DNA from: Marinoscillum sp049115815
Lineage (GTDB): Bacteria; Bacteroidota; Bacteroidia; Cytophagales; Cyclobacteriaceae
Assembly: GCA_049115815.1 (NCBI GenBank)
Contig: JAGDZO010000021.1
Location: forward strand, 111,751 to 175,750
Length of the DNA: 64,000 nucleotides
Reading direction: 5' to 3'
Notes under the pieces: generated by a model
Database searches by the model: none
Seen by the model: the letters and a program-made list of their open reading frames with translations, nothing else
What the model was told of the DNA's origin: nothing
Made by a program: the position numbers and the translations under genes
Part shown: positions 35,191 through 45,096 of the stretch, piece by piece
Layout of the letters: every line of letters starts with the position of its first letter
Numbering within the stretch: position 1 is the first letter of the stretch

Positions 35191-36159
35191 CTAAAAACCC
35201 AACTTGTCCTTTACTCTTTGAAGGACTTCTCTTGCTATAACGCTCGCTTTTTCTTCGCCTTTTCTTAGCTCTGATTCAAGCGTTTCCTGGTCATTGATTA
35301 GCTGGTCATACTTCTCTCTTACATCTTTAAAACGATCAATGATGGTCTCAAATAACTCTTGCTTAGCATGGCCATACCCATAATTGCCGGCCTCATATTT
35401 TTTTCTTAATTCTGCTATCTGACTATCATTGGCCACAGTCTTGTACATACCAAAGACATTGCAGGTGTCAGGGTTTTTGGGCTCCTCCATGGGAGTGCTG
35501 TCTGTGATGATTGACATGACCGATTTTCTGAGCTTTTTATCAGTCTGAAAAATGTCAATGATATTGCCATATGATTTGCTCATTTTTTGGCCGTCCGTTC
35601 CTGGAATAGTCATGACCAGATCGTCGATTTTGGCCTCTGGCAAGACGAAAGTATCTCCATATTTATGATTAAATGAGGAGGCAATATCACGAGTCATCTC
35701 CAGATGCTGACGCTGATCTTTTCCTACGGGCACATATTCTGCGTCATAGAGCAGTATGTCTGCGGCCATCAGTACCGGGTAGGTGAATAGTCCAGCGTTT
35801 ACGTCAGCAAGTTTGTCAGATTTATCCTTGAAGGAATGAGCATTTGCCAACATAGGGAAGGGCGTAAAGCAATTGAGAAACCATGCTAATTCACACACCT
35901 CAGGCACTTTTGATTGTCTATAAAACAAGTTCTTACTGGTATCGAATCCACATGCCAACCATGCGGCTGCTACAGCGTTGACATTTTCTTGACGAGTTTC
36001 TGGAGACTTGATGGTGGTCAAGGAATGTAAGTCAGCAATGAAGAAAAAGGATTCGTTTTCATCCTTTTTTGAAAGCTCTATGGCGGGCAGAATGGCTCCT
36101 AGTAAATTACCGAGGTGTGGTTTGCCCGAACTTTGGATTCCTGTAAGTATTCTCGCCAT
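35191..36159 (-). CDS. trpS: Tryptophanyl-tRNA synthetase
   Basis: 322 residues, class I synthetase of the usual bacterial length. The HIGH-like motif is HLGN in SGKPHLGNLLGA, KMSKSYGN closes the active site, and the tryptophan pocket region DLHSLTT and VPVGKDQRQHLEMTRD are present. It charges tRNA-Trp. It is followed by a hairpin terminator. Confidence 0.97.
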   Translation of the reverse strand: MARILTGIQSSGKPHLGNLLGAILPAIELSKKDENESFFFIADLHSLTTIKSPETRQENVNAVAAAWLACGFDTSKNLFYRQSKVPEVCELAWFLNCFTPFPMLANAHSFKDKSDKLADVNAGLFTYPVLMAADILLYDAEYVPVGKDQRQHLEMTRDIASSFNHKYGDTFVLPEAKIDDLVMTIPGTDGQKMSKSYGNIIDIFQTDKKLRKSVMSIITDSTPMEEPKNPDTCNVFGMYKTVANDSQIAELRKKYEAGNYGYGHAKQELFETIIDRFKDVREKYDQLINDQETLESELRKGEEKASVIAREVLQRVKDKLGF

Positions 36160-36173
36160 TTTTAATTTTTGTG

Positions 36174-36181
36174 CAAACCTA
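36174..36181 (-). promoter_or_regulatory. Promoter -7 box of trpS
   Basis: TAGGTTTG on the minus strand matches TAnnTTTG and lies 15 bases before the trpS start. The -33 TTG is not evident. Confidence 0.4.
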
Positions 36182-36239
36182 AATAATTTGAATCTTTGCG
36201 GCGTTTATTGAAGGGAACTTAAGAGGAAAAAAGGGAGAG

Positions 36240-37346
36240 ATGTTTATGAAAAATTCTGTAAGAATTTATTTGATGTTGATGATCGCGATGGGTTATTCAG
36301 CACATGGGCAGACCACTATTCAGTTCTTGGAAAGATCGCATGATTTTGGGACAATAAAGGAGGAAAAGGGGGATGTGGAGCATAAGTTTATTTTCATTAA
36401 TAGAGGTACTCAATCAGTTGAATTATTGGATGTGGAAACGTCATGCGGGTGCACCACGCCAGATTGGACTAAAGGGTCAGTCGAACCGTCTGATACAGGA
36501 TATGTCGTGGCAAGTTTTGATCCTTTGAATCGTCCGGGAAGATTCAACAAGACCTTAGTTGCAAAATTTAAAACGGCTTCAGAAGACATTTTGAAGCAAG
36601 AGATGGACATTGAAGGCGAGGTGCTCCCCAAGCCCAAGTCGATAGCTGATGAATTGCCTACCAAAATTGGAGGGTTAAGATTGAAGTATAAATCTTTGAA
36701 TTTTGGAAGAATGACTACAAAGGAAATAGTCACCAAATCCTTTGATGTATATAACGACTCTGATACAGTAATTATATGGTCGCCTAACAGGATTCAGGTG
36801 CCAAAACATTTGAAGGTCGTGACAGCTCCTGATACACTTCGATCTAAAGAATTAGGTCAAATATTGGTGTCGTATGATCCTGTAGTGAAGACTGACTTGG
36901 GTTATGTTTCGGATAATTTGAGACTTTATACCAACGAGGATCAAGATTCGGTAAAGGAGCTACACGTGATAGCTACAATTTCGGAGTACTTTCCTCCATT
37001 AACGGCAGAAGAGGAAGCACAAGCGCCAAAATTATCTTTTGATAAAACTCAATACAGTTTTGGGGCCATAAATGAAGGTGATACTGTGACTACACAGTTT
37101 GAATTGATTAATAATGGATTAACGGAATTAGCCATAAGACAAGTGAAAACTAATTGCGGATGCGTAAATGTTGCTCTCGAGAGTAAAACTATAGTGCCGG
37201 GAGGATCCATAATTATGGATGTGACATTTGATAGCTCGGGCCGCCAGGGAAGACAGTACAAGACAATTACGGTATTTTCTAACGATCCCAAAGCACCTAC
37301 CCAGATGGTAAGCGTAAAAGCCGAAATCTCAAAGAGTTCGGATTGA
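36240..37346 (+). CDS. Exported protein with tandem DUF1573 domains
   Basis: 368 residues; the ATG at 36246 (MKNSVRIYLMLM) is an equally good start. A signal peptide ends near AHGQ. Two DUF1573 (Ig-like, ASH/MSP-type) domains are visible: HDFGTIKEEKGDVEHKF with TSCGCTTPDW, and YSFGAINEGDTVTTQF with TNCGCVNVAL, joined by a degenerate middle domain that lacks the CGC motif (LNFGRMTTKEIVTKSF). The family is widespread in Bacteroidota and lacks a proven function. Convergent with the M1 peptidase gene. Confidence 0.88.
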   Translation: MFMKNSVRIYLMLMIAMGYSAHGQTTIQFLERSHDFGTIKEEKGDVEHKFIFINRGTQSVELLDVETSCGCTTPDWTKGSVEPSDTGYVVASFDPLNRPGRFNKTLVAKFKTASEDILKQEMDIEGEVLPKPKSIADELPTKIGGLRLKYKSLNFGRMTTKEIVTKSFDVYNDSDTVIIWSPNRIQVPKHLKVVTAPDTLRSKELGQILVSYDPVVKTDLGYVSDNLRLYTNEDQDSVKELHVIATISEYFPPLTAEEEAQAPKLSFDKTQYSFGAINEGDTVTTQFELINNGLTELAIRQVKTNCGCVNVALESKTIVPGGSIIMDVTFDSSGRQGRQYKTITVFSNDPKAPTQMVSVKAEISKSSD

Positions 37347-37353
37347 GAACTCT

Positions 37354-39189
37354 CTAGTTAAAGTAGGAGCTATTATTTTCCCTATTGATATCCATCAATC
37401 TATTTGAAGGGTCAATTCTGATTTCCTCTATATCCTTAATTGGTGTATCCAATAGCAACTCATAAGAGGGGTGTGTCCATGGCCATTGCTTGCCTACTAG
37501 GGTTGTTTGATTCGTTTCTGGTTTTTTCTCACCCAGCATCATACTCAGTGGGATGTAATACATCGACTTGCTGCCATCCTTAAGCGTGATTTCTAAATCA
37601 ATTGGCATTGGCATTTCTCCTATTCTAGTCAGTGTTACCTGAGTCTTAACCCCTTTTTTCGCTACAGAGGAGACTTCATAATCAATGTATTTGCTAGTAT
37701 TGATCCAATATTCGAAGTACCAGCTCAATTCAAGATCACTAACGTCCTCCATGACTCTGATGAATTTGTTCATGTCCGGATGTTTGAAAGACCAAAGATC
37801 ATAATAACGGAGCAAGCCCAAGTCTCTGATACTATCTCCGATTACATAGCCTAGCTGATGCAAAGCCAGTGCACCCTTGGTGTACGATGCTCTTCTATAA
37901 GCCATATTGCTAGAAAAATGATCCGCGTGTGTTGAAGCTGGTTCCTCTAATCCAGTCTTCACCCAAGAGCTATAGGTTTCATAGATTGATTGAAATGGAT
38001 CCTTTTGGTACGTATCAAAAATATGCTGCTTGGTAACTTCCTCAGCATAGTCTGTAAACCCTTCATCCATCCAGGCAAATAGGCTTTCATTGGTCGCTAG
38101 CATACCTTGATACCAGCTATGTACGAGTTCGTGGCATACCACACCAACCAATGATTCGTATGATCTTACGCCAGAGAGCTTCTTATTAGCTATCAATGTG
38201 GCCATCGGATATTCCATTCCTCCATCTCCACCTTGGATAACCGAATACTCTTCCCATCCGTACTTCCCGAAATTTTCCTCAACGAATTCAAACGCTTGAA
38301 CTGTAAAATCTGGAAGCGTTTCCCAATGCTTTGTTTCCTCAGAGGGCACATAAAAAAACCTCAATAGTGGTCCGTTCGGTACCTGAGCTGTGGTCTGTGT
38401 ATACTCTTTATCAGCGGCCCAAACAAAGTCATGCACATTCTTGGCTCTAAAATGCCAAGTGATTCGATCTGGTCTATTCTTAATTTCTATTTCTGAATCT
38501 TCATACCCGTAACCTATTTCATTGCGGTTTTGAAGAATACCCGTACCGGCTAGGATGTAATCACTGTCGATACTGATTTTCACATCAAAGTCTCCCCAAG
38601 GGGCATAAAATTCTCTCGCGATATAAGGAGAGGTATGCCAACCATCTACGTCATATTCTGCCACTTTTGGATACCATTGGGCCACAGAGTAATCTATACC
38701 TTCAAGGCTGTTTCTTCCAGTTCTTCTTATTTGAAGGGGTAGCTGGGCTGTGAAATCCATCAGAAGTATGGAAGATGACCGAGGCAAAATAGGTTCGGCT
38801 AAAGTGACTTCAAGTATGGTTTCGGAAGTTTCAAAGTTTACAGGAATCTGGTTTTGAGATAGAGAATTTACTTTCAAAAACCCTATCTCATTTTTTGATA
38901 ATTGACCTATTCTATCCTCAACTCTGGCATCAGGATCAGGGAGATTTTGACTTCTGATATCCATCATGCTATTTGGCTGAAAGGCATTGAGATACAAATG
39001 GTAATAGAGTTTCTTTAACGTGTCAGGTGAGTTGTTGAAATAAGTCAATTCCTCCGTACCGGTGTATTGATGCTTTTTGTCATCGAAATCAATGGAGATT
39101 TCATAGGAAACTCGCTGCTGCCAATAGGCTTGGGATATTAAAATATTGCCATTTAGGAAAAATAGCGTCGCGAAAATTACAATCTTCAT
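37354..39189 (-). CDS. M1-family metallopeptidase (aminopeptidase-like), exported
   Basis: 611 residues with a signal peptide. The M1 zinc site is HELVH at 353-357, with the third ligand in DEGFTDYAEE about 20 residues on. GGMEYPM replaces the classic GAMEN exopeptidase loop. It probably trims peptides in the periplasm or outside. It is shorter than classical 850-residue M1 enzymes and lacks the large C-terminal domain. Confidence 0.92.
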   Translation of the reverse strand: MKIVIFATLFFLNGNILISQAYWQQRVSYEISIDFDDKKHQYTGTEELTYFNNSPDTLKKLYYHLYLNAFQPNSMMDIRSQNLPDPDARVEDRIGQLSKNEIGFLKVNSLSQNQIPVNFETSETILEVTLAEPILPRSSSILLMDFTAQLPLQIRRTGRNSLEGIDYSVAQWYPKVAEYDVDGWHTSPYIAREFYAPWGDFDVKISIDSDYILAGTGILQNRNEIGYGYEDSEIEIKNRPDRITWHFRAKNVHDFVWAADKEYTQTTAQVPNGPLLRFFYVPSEETKHWETLPDFTVQAFEFVEENFGKYGWEEYSVIQGGDGGMEYPMATLIANKKLSGVRSYESLVGVVCHELVHSWYQGMLATNESLFAWMDEGFTDYAEEVTKQHIFDTYQKDPFQSIYETYSSWVKTGLEEPASTHADHFSSNMAYRRASYTKGALALHQLGYVIGDSIRDLGLLRYYDLWSFKHPDMNKFIRVMEDVSDLELSWYFEYWINTSKYIDYEVSSVAKKGVKTQVTLTRIGEMPMPIDLEITLKDGSKSMYYIPLSMMLGEKKPETNQTTLVGKQWPWTHPSYELLLDTPIKDIEEIRIDPSNRLMDINRENNSSYFN

Positions 39190-39280
39190 AAAATTACATT
39201 TAGGCGCTCAAACTTTTCTGACATTTTTTGAACCCTTCCTACTTTTTTGTGTTTATTTGATAAACCTCAACTTATATCTA

Positions 39281-39421
39281 ATGGATAAGCTTTTTGAATT
39301 GATCATGTTAATAGTGCTAGCCTTAGGCTCAGCCATATTGTTTTCCTTCGTAATGGTTTGGAAATTCTTTCAAGCACTTTATCAATTAGCTATCCAGAGT
39401 TTAAGATCAGGTCGAGCTTAA
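39281..39421 (+). CDS. 46-residue single-span membrane protein
   Basis: Starts at the ATG 39281 (MDKLFELIMLIVLALGSAI); an open frame extends 45 codons upstream, but those codons overlap the M1 gene start and its leader and are not protein-like. One membrane helix spans about residues 5-30, then an amphipathic helix ending LAIQSLRSGRA. Its stop overlaps the gyrB stop. Unrecognised; confidence rests on the clean start and helix pattern. Confidence 0.5.
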   Translation: MDKLFELIMLIVLALGSAILFSFVMVWKFFQALYQLAIQSLRSGRA

Positions 39422-41376
39422 ACGTCCACTCTAGCGTATTTCGCGTTCTTTTCGATAAAGTCTCTTCTTGGTGCCACTTCGTCTCCCATGAGCATTGAGA
39501 ATAGGTGATCTGCTTCTGCAGCAGACTCAATACTTACTCTTTTCAAACTTCTTCTTTCAGGATCCATAGTCGTACTCCATAGTTGCTCAGGGTTCATTTC
39601 CCCAAGACCCTTGTATCTCTGCACATTGACTGTGTCTTCTTTTCCCTCAGGTGCGATTTCTTTGATTATTCTCATTCTGTCCTCCTCTGACCAAGCATAG
39701 TGCTCTTGCTTGCCTCTCTTTATTAAGTACAATGGAGGTAGGGCAATGTATAAGTAGCCATTTTCAATCAGTTCTCTCATGTATCTAAAGAAGAACGTCA
39801 ATATCAAAGTTCGAATATGACTACCGTCAATATCAGCATCCGTCATGATGACAATCTTGTGATATCTAAGCTTCTCAGTGTCCAGGGCTTTTTCGTCATC
39901 TTCTCTACCCATTCGCACGCCAAGAGCCGTGATGATATTCTTGATTTCGTCGTTATCGTAGATTTTGTGCTCTTGAGCTTTTTCTACGTTGAGTATCTTA
40001 CCTCTCAAAGGAAGTATGGCCTGAAACTTTCTGTTTCTACCTTGTTTTGCTGATCCACCAGCAGAATCACCCTCCACTAAATAAATTTCACAAACTGCTG
40101 GATCTTTATCTGAGCAATCAGCGAGTTTCCCCGGTAATCCTGTTCCTGAAAGTACGTTTTTACGCTGTACCATCTCACGAGCTTTTCTTGCCGCTTGACG
40201 AGCTTGGGCAGCTAGAACCACTTTAGAGATTATCTGACGAGCATCTTTTGGATGTTCCTCGAGATATTCATTCAGCGCTTGGCTGAGGCTTGCATCTACA
40301 GCTCCACTTGCTTCGGAATTACCCAGTTTGGTCTTGGTTTGACCCTCAAACTGTGGTTCTTGTACCTTGATGGAAATGACGGCTGTTAGTCCTTCTCTGA
40401 AATCATCTCCAGTAATTTCAACTTTCGCTTTCTCTAGTAGACCCGACTTGTCGGCATAAGACTTTAGTGTCCTGGTAAGGGCACGTCTAAAACCCGCTAC
40501 ATGAGTTCCACCTTCAATGGTATTGATATTGTTGACATAGGAGACCACATTCTCGGAGTACGAGGTGTTGTAATTAAGCGCTACCTCTACTGGTATCTCG
40601 CCATCTTCATTATTGATATGAATAGGCTCGGGGATAAGCTTTTCTCTTGTGCTATCTAAGTAAAGAACGAATTCTTTTAGTCCACCTTGAGAGAAAAATT
40701 CGTCAGAAAGGTCTTTGCCATCATCATCTTGTTCTCTATGATCTACAAGTGTCAATTTGATACCTGCATTAAGAAAAGACAATTCTCTCAATCTTGAGGC
40801 AACCGTTTCGTATTTGTATTCACTTGCTGTAAATATTCCTGAATCTGGAAGAAAGGTAACCGTAGTACCCGTTTTGTCTGTTGTGCCAACTTCTTTGACA
40901 GGATATGAAGGCACACCCTTTTTATACTCTTGCTGAAAGATTTTTCCTTTTCTGTGAACAGAAACCTTCAAATCTGTCGAAAGAGCATTCACACAAGAAA
41001 CACCCACCCCGTGAAGTCCACCAGAGACTTTGTAGGTGTCCTTATCGAATTTACCTCCTGCATGCAGTACGGTCATAACTACCTCAAGAGCAGAACGATT
41101 CTCTTTTTCATGATGATCAGTAGGTATTCCTCTACCATTATCTGTTACCGTAATAGAATTGTCGGTGTTTATCTCAACGTGAATAGTATCACAATGACCA
41201 GCTAAAGCCTCATCAATGGAATTATCAACTACTTCCCAAATCAAGTGATGGAGACCTTTAATCCCCACATCACCAATATACATCGCTGGTCTTTTTCTTA
41301 CCGCTTCCAGTCCCTCAAGGACCTGAATGTTATTTGCTGAATAGTCGCCTTTTCCTACTGATTTATCTTCTGCCAT
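39418..41376 (-). CDS. gyrB: DNA gyrase subunit B
   Basis: 652 residues, normal for GyrB of this phylum. GHKL ATPase: DNGRGIPTDHH and SGGLHGVGVSCVNA; TOPRIM: EGDSAGGSAKQGRNR and DADIDGSHIR; end: RYKGLGEMNPEQLW. The QLW signature favours GyrB over ParE. It supercoils DNA with GyrA, which is not in the window. Confidence 0.98.
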   Translation of the reverse strand: MAEDKSVGKGDYSANNIQVLEGLEAVRKRPAMYIGDVGIKGLHHLIWEVVDNSIDEALAGHCDTIHVEINTDNSITVTDNGRGIPTDHHEKENRSALEVVMTVLHAGGKFDKDTYKVSGGLHGVGVSCVNALSTDLKVSVHRKGKIFQQEYKKGVPSYPVKEVGTTDKTGTTVTFLPDSGIFTASEYKYETVASRLRELSFLNAGIKLTLVDHREQDDDGKDLSDEFFSQGGLKEFVLYLDSTREKLIPEPIHINNEDGEIPVEVALNYNTSYSENVVSYVNNINTIEGGTHVAGFRRALTRTLKSYADKSGLLEKAKVEITGDDFREGLTAVISIKVQEPQFEGQTKTKLGNSEASGAVDASLSQALNEYLEEHPKDARQIISKVVLAAQARQAARKAREMVQRKNVLSGTGLPGKLADCSDKDPAVCEIYLVEGDSAGGSAKQGRNRKFQAILPLRGKILNVEKAQEHKIYDNDEIKNIITALGVRMGREDDEKALDTEKLRYHKIVIMTDADIDGSHIRTLILTFFFRYMRELIENGYLYIALPPLYLIKRGKQEHYAWSEEDRMRIIKEIAPEGKEDTVNVQRYKGLGEMNPEQLWSTTMDPERRSLKRVSIESAAEADHLFSMLMGDEVAPRRDFIEKNAKYARVDV

Positions 41377-41396
41377 TTGTTGAATATTTTAATCCC

Positions 41397-41404
41397 CAAA
41401 ACTA
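41397..41404 (-). promoter_or_regulatory. Promoter -7 box of gyrB
   Basis: TAGTTTTG on the minus strand matches TAnnTTTG, 20 bases before the gyrB start codon. Confidence 0.45.
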
Positions 41405-41477
41405 CATAAAATTGGGTACTCCATCGCTGAGAATTTGGACTTTTGATGCTTAACTATAATCGCTAAATTTAGATCCT

Positions 41478-42878
41478 ATGAAACAAGGCACTATTACCAT
41501 TTTCATTCTGCTTTTTAGTATTTACTCAAACGCTCAAAACGGCGAAAATGCCGTGAATCGAGACAGCCTCACCGAGGCGCGCCTAAAAATGATTGAAGAG
41601 AATAGATTAGCTCGCACCTATTTTGAGATCAATTATCAAAACAATCCACAAGCCGCTATAGACTCTGCCAATCGGGCCGAAGAATTAAGAAGAAGACCTC
41701 AAGGAATAAAGCGATTGACTGAATATCAGAGCAATACCAGAATCGACACCTTGAAGGAAATAAATTTAACAGCAGCTGGCTTGACTAGGATTCCAGATTT
41801 TGTGTTTGAAGCGAAGGCATTGGAATTATTATTGTTGGATCACAACAGCATTAAAAGGCTACCAAAAGAACTAGCGAATCTGACTAACCTCAAAAGAGTC
41901 TATTGGAGAGCCAATAATCTGGAGCAGTTTTTCTGGATACGGATTCCGAAGATAGCAGGACTAGAGAAGCTTGACATCAGTAATAATCTCTTGACACGAT
42001 TGCCATCAGGTGTAAAGCGCCTTGATGGTTTGAAGGAGTTAGTGTTGGATGAAAATTTCTTTCCGGAAATTCCAATCAAAAGACTTGGGAAAGCTGACTT
42101 TGTGGAAACACTTTCGCTCAATAAATCACATCAAATACAAATAGGTGAAGGTAAATACGAGTCTTTGAGTTTTCTTAAAACATTAAAAATCAATCATTCT
42201 AACATAGCAGAAATACATCCCGATTTTTATGGTTTGAAGGGGTTGAATGAATTGCAGCTACAAGAAAATCAACTAGTGAGCTTCCCTGCAGGGATTTCAA
42301 ACATGAAAAGCTTAACCAAGCTCTCTTTTTATAAAAACAAATTGAAAGAACTGCCACTTGATTTGTTTGATTTGAAACTCAAGGTGATAGACCTTTATTA
42401 CAATGAACTGGAGGTAATTCCGACGGAGATATGCAATCTGAAGGAACTGGAAATTCTCTACATGGCCCACAATCGGATCTATGAACTGCCGGAGAGTCTG
42501 GGAGCGCTCACCAATCTAGATGAAATCTACCTGCACCATAACAGGTTGAGCGTATTGCCTTCTAGCCTAAGCGAGCTAACCAAAGTACGTGTTGCGCGAG
42601 TCAACGATAATTATTTAGCGGAATTCCCATCTCAATTTTTGGGGATGGCATATTTAGAAGAGTTTGACGTGTCCAACAATCAGATAACAGAAATACCTCA
42701 GGAATTAGACGATTTGTCTAGTCTCAAGCTGTTTAATTATCAGGAGAATCCGATAGATTTCAACGCGCCAGATAATAGGGGACTATCCCCAATGATTTTC
42801 CAGATGATAGATAGGGGAGTGATTTGTGTGCCGCGGGTGTATAAGGAGGAGGTTCGCGAAGAGGAGCAGGTCAATTAG
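41478..42878 (+). CDS. Exported leucine-rich-repeat protein
   Basis: 466 residues: signal peptide to about residue 19, a helical stretch (20-85), then about 13 leucine-rich repeats of the 23-residue kind (LxxLxLxxNxLxxLPxxL), for instance LEILYMAHNRIYELPESLGAL and LDEIYLHHNRLSVLPSSL-like units, up to about residue 430. LRR arrays bind proteins; the partner is unknown. No sortase or T9SS tail is seen. The final codon overlaps the CoA-binding gene. Confidence 0.88.
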   Translation: MKQGTITIFILLFSIYSNAQNGENAVNRDSLTEARLKMIEENRLARTYFEINYQNNPQAAIDSANRAEELRRRPQGIKRLTEYQSNTRIDTLKEINLTAAGLTRIPDFVFEAKALELLLLDHNSIKRLPKELANLTNLKRVYWRANNLEQFFWIRIPKIAGLEKLDISNNLLTRLPSGVKRLDGLKELVLDENFFPEIPIKRLGKADFVETLSLNKSHQIQIGEGKYESLSFLKTLKINHSNIAEIHPDFYGLKGLNELQLQENQLVSFPAGISNMKSLTKLSFYKNKLKELPLDLFDLKLKVIDLYYNELEVIPTEICNLKELEILYMAHNRIYELPESLGALTNLDEIYLHHNRLSVLPSSLSELTKVRVARVNDNYLAEFPSQFLGMAYLEEFDVSNNQITEIPQELDDLSSLKLFNYQENPIDFNAPDNRGLSPMIFQMIDRGVICVPRVYKEEVREEEQVN

Positions 42879-43249
42879 TAGGTATCGGCACTCAGCATGA
42901 CCAAAGTGCATGCATTTAATGCTTCAATACCTTCCTTTTGCGCTTTAGCGGCCAATGTGGGATTTTCTGTTCCAGGGTTGAAAACTATTCTTCTGGGTTT
43001 CAAGCTGATAATATAGTCCTCCCATTCAGCTTGGTTGGCGGTGCCTATGTACATGGTTACGGTATCCACCTCGTCTAGGTGAGGCCTGGATCTCAAGTCC
43101 AGGATTTCTTTACCAGCGCTTTCTCCTTTTTTGATTCCTAATGGAATAATTGGGTGGCCTTTGGATTGTAATCGTTCTGCTGCAAAAGAGGCGTAGCGCG
43201 TAGGGTTGGTGGTTGCCCCGATAATTACTGTCTTTTTCAATTTTGTCAT
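42875..43249 (-). CDS. CoA-binding-domain protein
   Basis: 124 residues forming one Rossmann CoA-binding domain (CoA_binding_2): VIIGATTNPTRYASFAAERL, HPIIPLGIKKGE, DTVTMYIGTANQAEW and RRIVFNPGTENPTLAAKA. Stand-alone members are of unknown role. It overlaps the MORN-protein stop by one base and is likely co-translated with it. Confidence 0.9.
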   Translation of the reverse strand: MTKLKKTVIIGATTNPTRYASFAAERLQSKGHPIIPLGIKKGESAGKEILDLRSRPHLDEVDTVTMYIGTANQAEWEDYIISLKPRRIVFNPGTENPTLAAKAQKEGIEALNACTLVMLSADTY

Positions 43250-45081
43250 TAAAAACTCGTGCTTCTTCGTTTTGGTCCGGCATACCCTATGTGCAGGGTA
43301 AATAACAATGGTAAATAGAATTTCTCTTGATTTAGTTCATCGAACACAGAGTCGAAGCGCGGATCGAATGATTTGTTGATGTTTCGCTGGCCGATCATAA
43401 TTCCGATATTGAAATCAAAAGTTAGCCCTGAGTCTCCAGCACGTTGCATCCATCTGTCACCGATTATTATCCCATATCCGATTCTAGTCTCATTGAAGCC
43501 AATATTTTTTTCTTCTAGACTGGTTGTTGAAACGCTATCCAAAACCATGGAGCTATGTCTGGAGTACCCGCCTCGCACTTGGTGGCCGAAATAGAACATC
43601 CCAAGCTTTGTATCTTGATGATAGAATTTCTGTTTGAGGTCAACATTGAATCCAAGTGAGGAGACATGATTGACTAATTCTGATTTTTCGAAGAAGGGGC
43701 TTTTTAGATAAGTCAACTGCAATTCATGACCTAAGCGCTCCTGCTTATAATACTCCAGTGCCAACGGCAACTGATCGAAAAGCGTAGCGACAGGGTTGGT
43801 GCTGAGTATCCAACCGGTGTATTCGTTGATGGTAGGATCGAAATACCTCAATTGTTTGTTTCTATATCTATACTCTGGCTTGCTCGGGAGCTTACGCTTT
43901 GATTTATCAGAGGCTAAAGTTGTCGTCCTGAAAATGGGTTGCTGCTCTTCATACACAGGCATATAAGTGCCGGCAATATCACCATTTGGGTTATACAATG
44001 TCCATTTGCCTACACGCCTATCGTCCTCCAATTGCCCTGTCATCTTTAGCGTGCCATCGGGATACTTGCCTACATATTGTCCAAGTCCATTCTCAAATTC
44101 GGCAATACCATCTATCAACCCCTGTTCGTTGTAGTACTGCCATGTGCCTGATTTTTCTCCTTCCAGGACCTGTCCACGTGCCTTTTGTTTACCGCTTGCG
44201 TAGTATTCAATGTACTCGCCAGTACCATTGTCATATTTTCCCTCTCCTTTGATTTCACCTGTTTGGTAATACAATTTCCAGAATCCTTGCTTTTGATTTT
44301 CCGTCATTTCACCTGCACTACTAATGCTCCCATCCGGAAAATAATATGTCCATATACCTGTTTTGGCTCCTTTAGAGAAATTACCTTCAGCTGATTTCTG
44401 ACCATTTTCGTGGAAGTAGTTCCATTTACCCTCTCTCAGTCCTCCAGCGAAATAACCCACTGCTTCCACGCTTCCTGATTCGAAATAGTAGGTCCATTTT
44501 CCTTCACTCTTATCCAAAGCATTGGTGCCTTCGTGCTTCAGTTTTCCATTGGGGTAAAACTCTTTGTACGTGCCTTTTCCTTGCTCGAAATAGGCCTGAG
44601 CTTTTAGGCTCTCGTCCTCATAGAAGTAATTCCAGATTCCGTTTTTAAGTCCCATGGAATAATTGCCTGAGCTCTTCGGTTCACCATTTTCGAAAAAGTA
44701 GCTCCAGTCTCCATGTTGAATGTTTTTGAGGTACTCACCTTCGGCACGTTTCGTTCCGCTCTCGTATTGGTAGAGCCATTTACCTGATTTTAATCCATCG
44801 AGGTAACGTCCTTTTGCTTTGATTCGGCCATTTTCGAAAAAATAAGTCCAGAGACTGTCTGAAACTCCCTGATCATAGAAACCTTCGATTGCCAAGGATC
44901 CATTTTCAAAAACTGACTGGTAGTAACCATGCAGAAGACTGTCGCTGGTTGATAGGGTGATTAATTCTTTGAGCTTAGTTAGCTCATCATCATAGTAGAC
45001 CTTCTTTTGGAAGGTGCTTTGCGCAAGGAGCGGGGAGATGCTCCAAGACATGAAAATTACAATGAGCCAAGATTTTTTCAT
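43249..45081 (-). CDS. Exported MORN-type repeat protein (YwqK-like)
   Basis: 610 residues. A signal peptide (to about 20) precedes about 15 repeats of a 22-24-residue unit (FENGxxKAxGxYxxGLKxGxWxYY), from about residue 50 to 375. Then comes a linker (about 380-425) and a C-terminal beta-rich region (about 430-600) that looks like an outer-membrane barrel domain (RIGYGIIIGDRW, FYLPLLFTLHIGY). MORN_2 repeats are found in surface proteins and in the YwqK antitoxin family; here a surface role is more likely than antitoxin. It sits 15 bases after the TDO stop. Confidence 0.85.
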   Translation of the reverse strand: MKKSWLIVIFMSWSISPLLAQSTFQKKVYYDDELTKLKELITLSTSDSLLHGYYQSVFENGSLAIEGFYDQGVSDSLWTYFFENGRIKAKGRYLDGLKSGKWLYQYESGTKRAEGEYLKNIQHGDWSYFFENGEPKSSGNYSMGLKNGIWNYFYEDESLKAQAYFEQGKGTYKEFYPNGKLKHEGTNALDKSEGKWTYYFESGSVEAVGYFAGGLREGKWNYFHENGQKSAEGNFSKGAKTGIWTYYFPDGSISSAGEMTENQKQGFWKLYYQTGEIKGEGKYDNGTGEYIEYYASGKQKARGQVLEGEKSGTWQYYNEQGLIDGIAEFENGLGQYVGKYPDGTLKMTGQLEDDRRVGKWTLYNPNGDIAGTYMPVYEEQQPIFRTTTLASDKSKRKLPSKPEYRYRNKQLRYFDPTINEYTGWILSTNPVATLFDQLPLALEYYKQERLGHELQLTYLKSPFFEKSELVNHVSSLGFNVDLKQKFYHQDTKLGMFYFGHQVRGGYSRHSSMVLDSVSTTSLEEKNIGFNETRIGYGIIIGDRWMQRAGDSGLTFDFNIGIMIGQRNINKSFDPRFDSVFDELNQEKFYLPLLFTLHIGYAGPKRRSTSF

Positions 45082-45096
45082 CAGAACTATAACCTG

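Noticed and set aside
39146..39280. Upstream extension of the 46-residue protein to 91 residues
   Set aside because: The extra codons run through the divergent M1 gene start and its leader and read as low-quality sequence; the ATG at 39281 opens a clean membrane helix.
41464..41471. TTG-18-TAAATTTA promoter for the leucine-rich-repeat gene
   Set aside because: It ends 6 bases before the ATG, which would need a leaderless transcript; too weak to list.
43249..45081. Toxin-antitoxin role for the YwqK-like MORN protein
   Set aside because: It has a signal peptide, many more repeats than YwqK and a barrel-like end; no toxin gene is adjacent.
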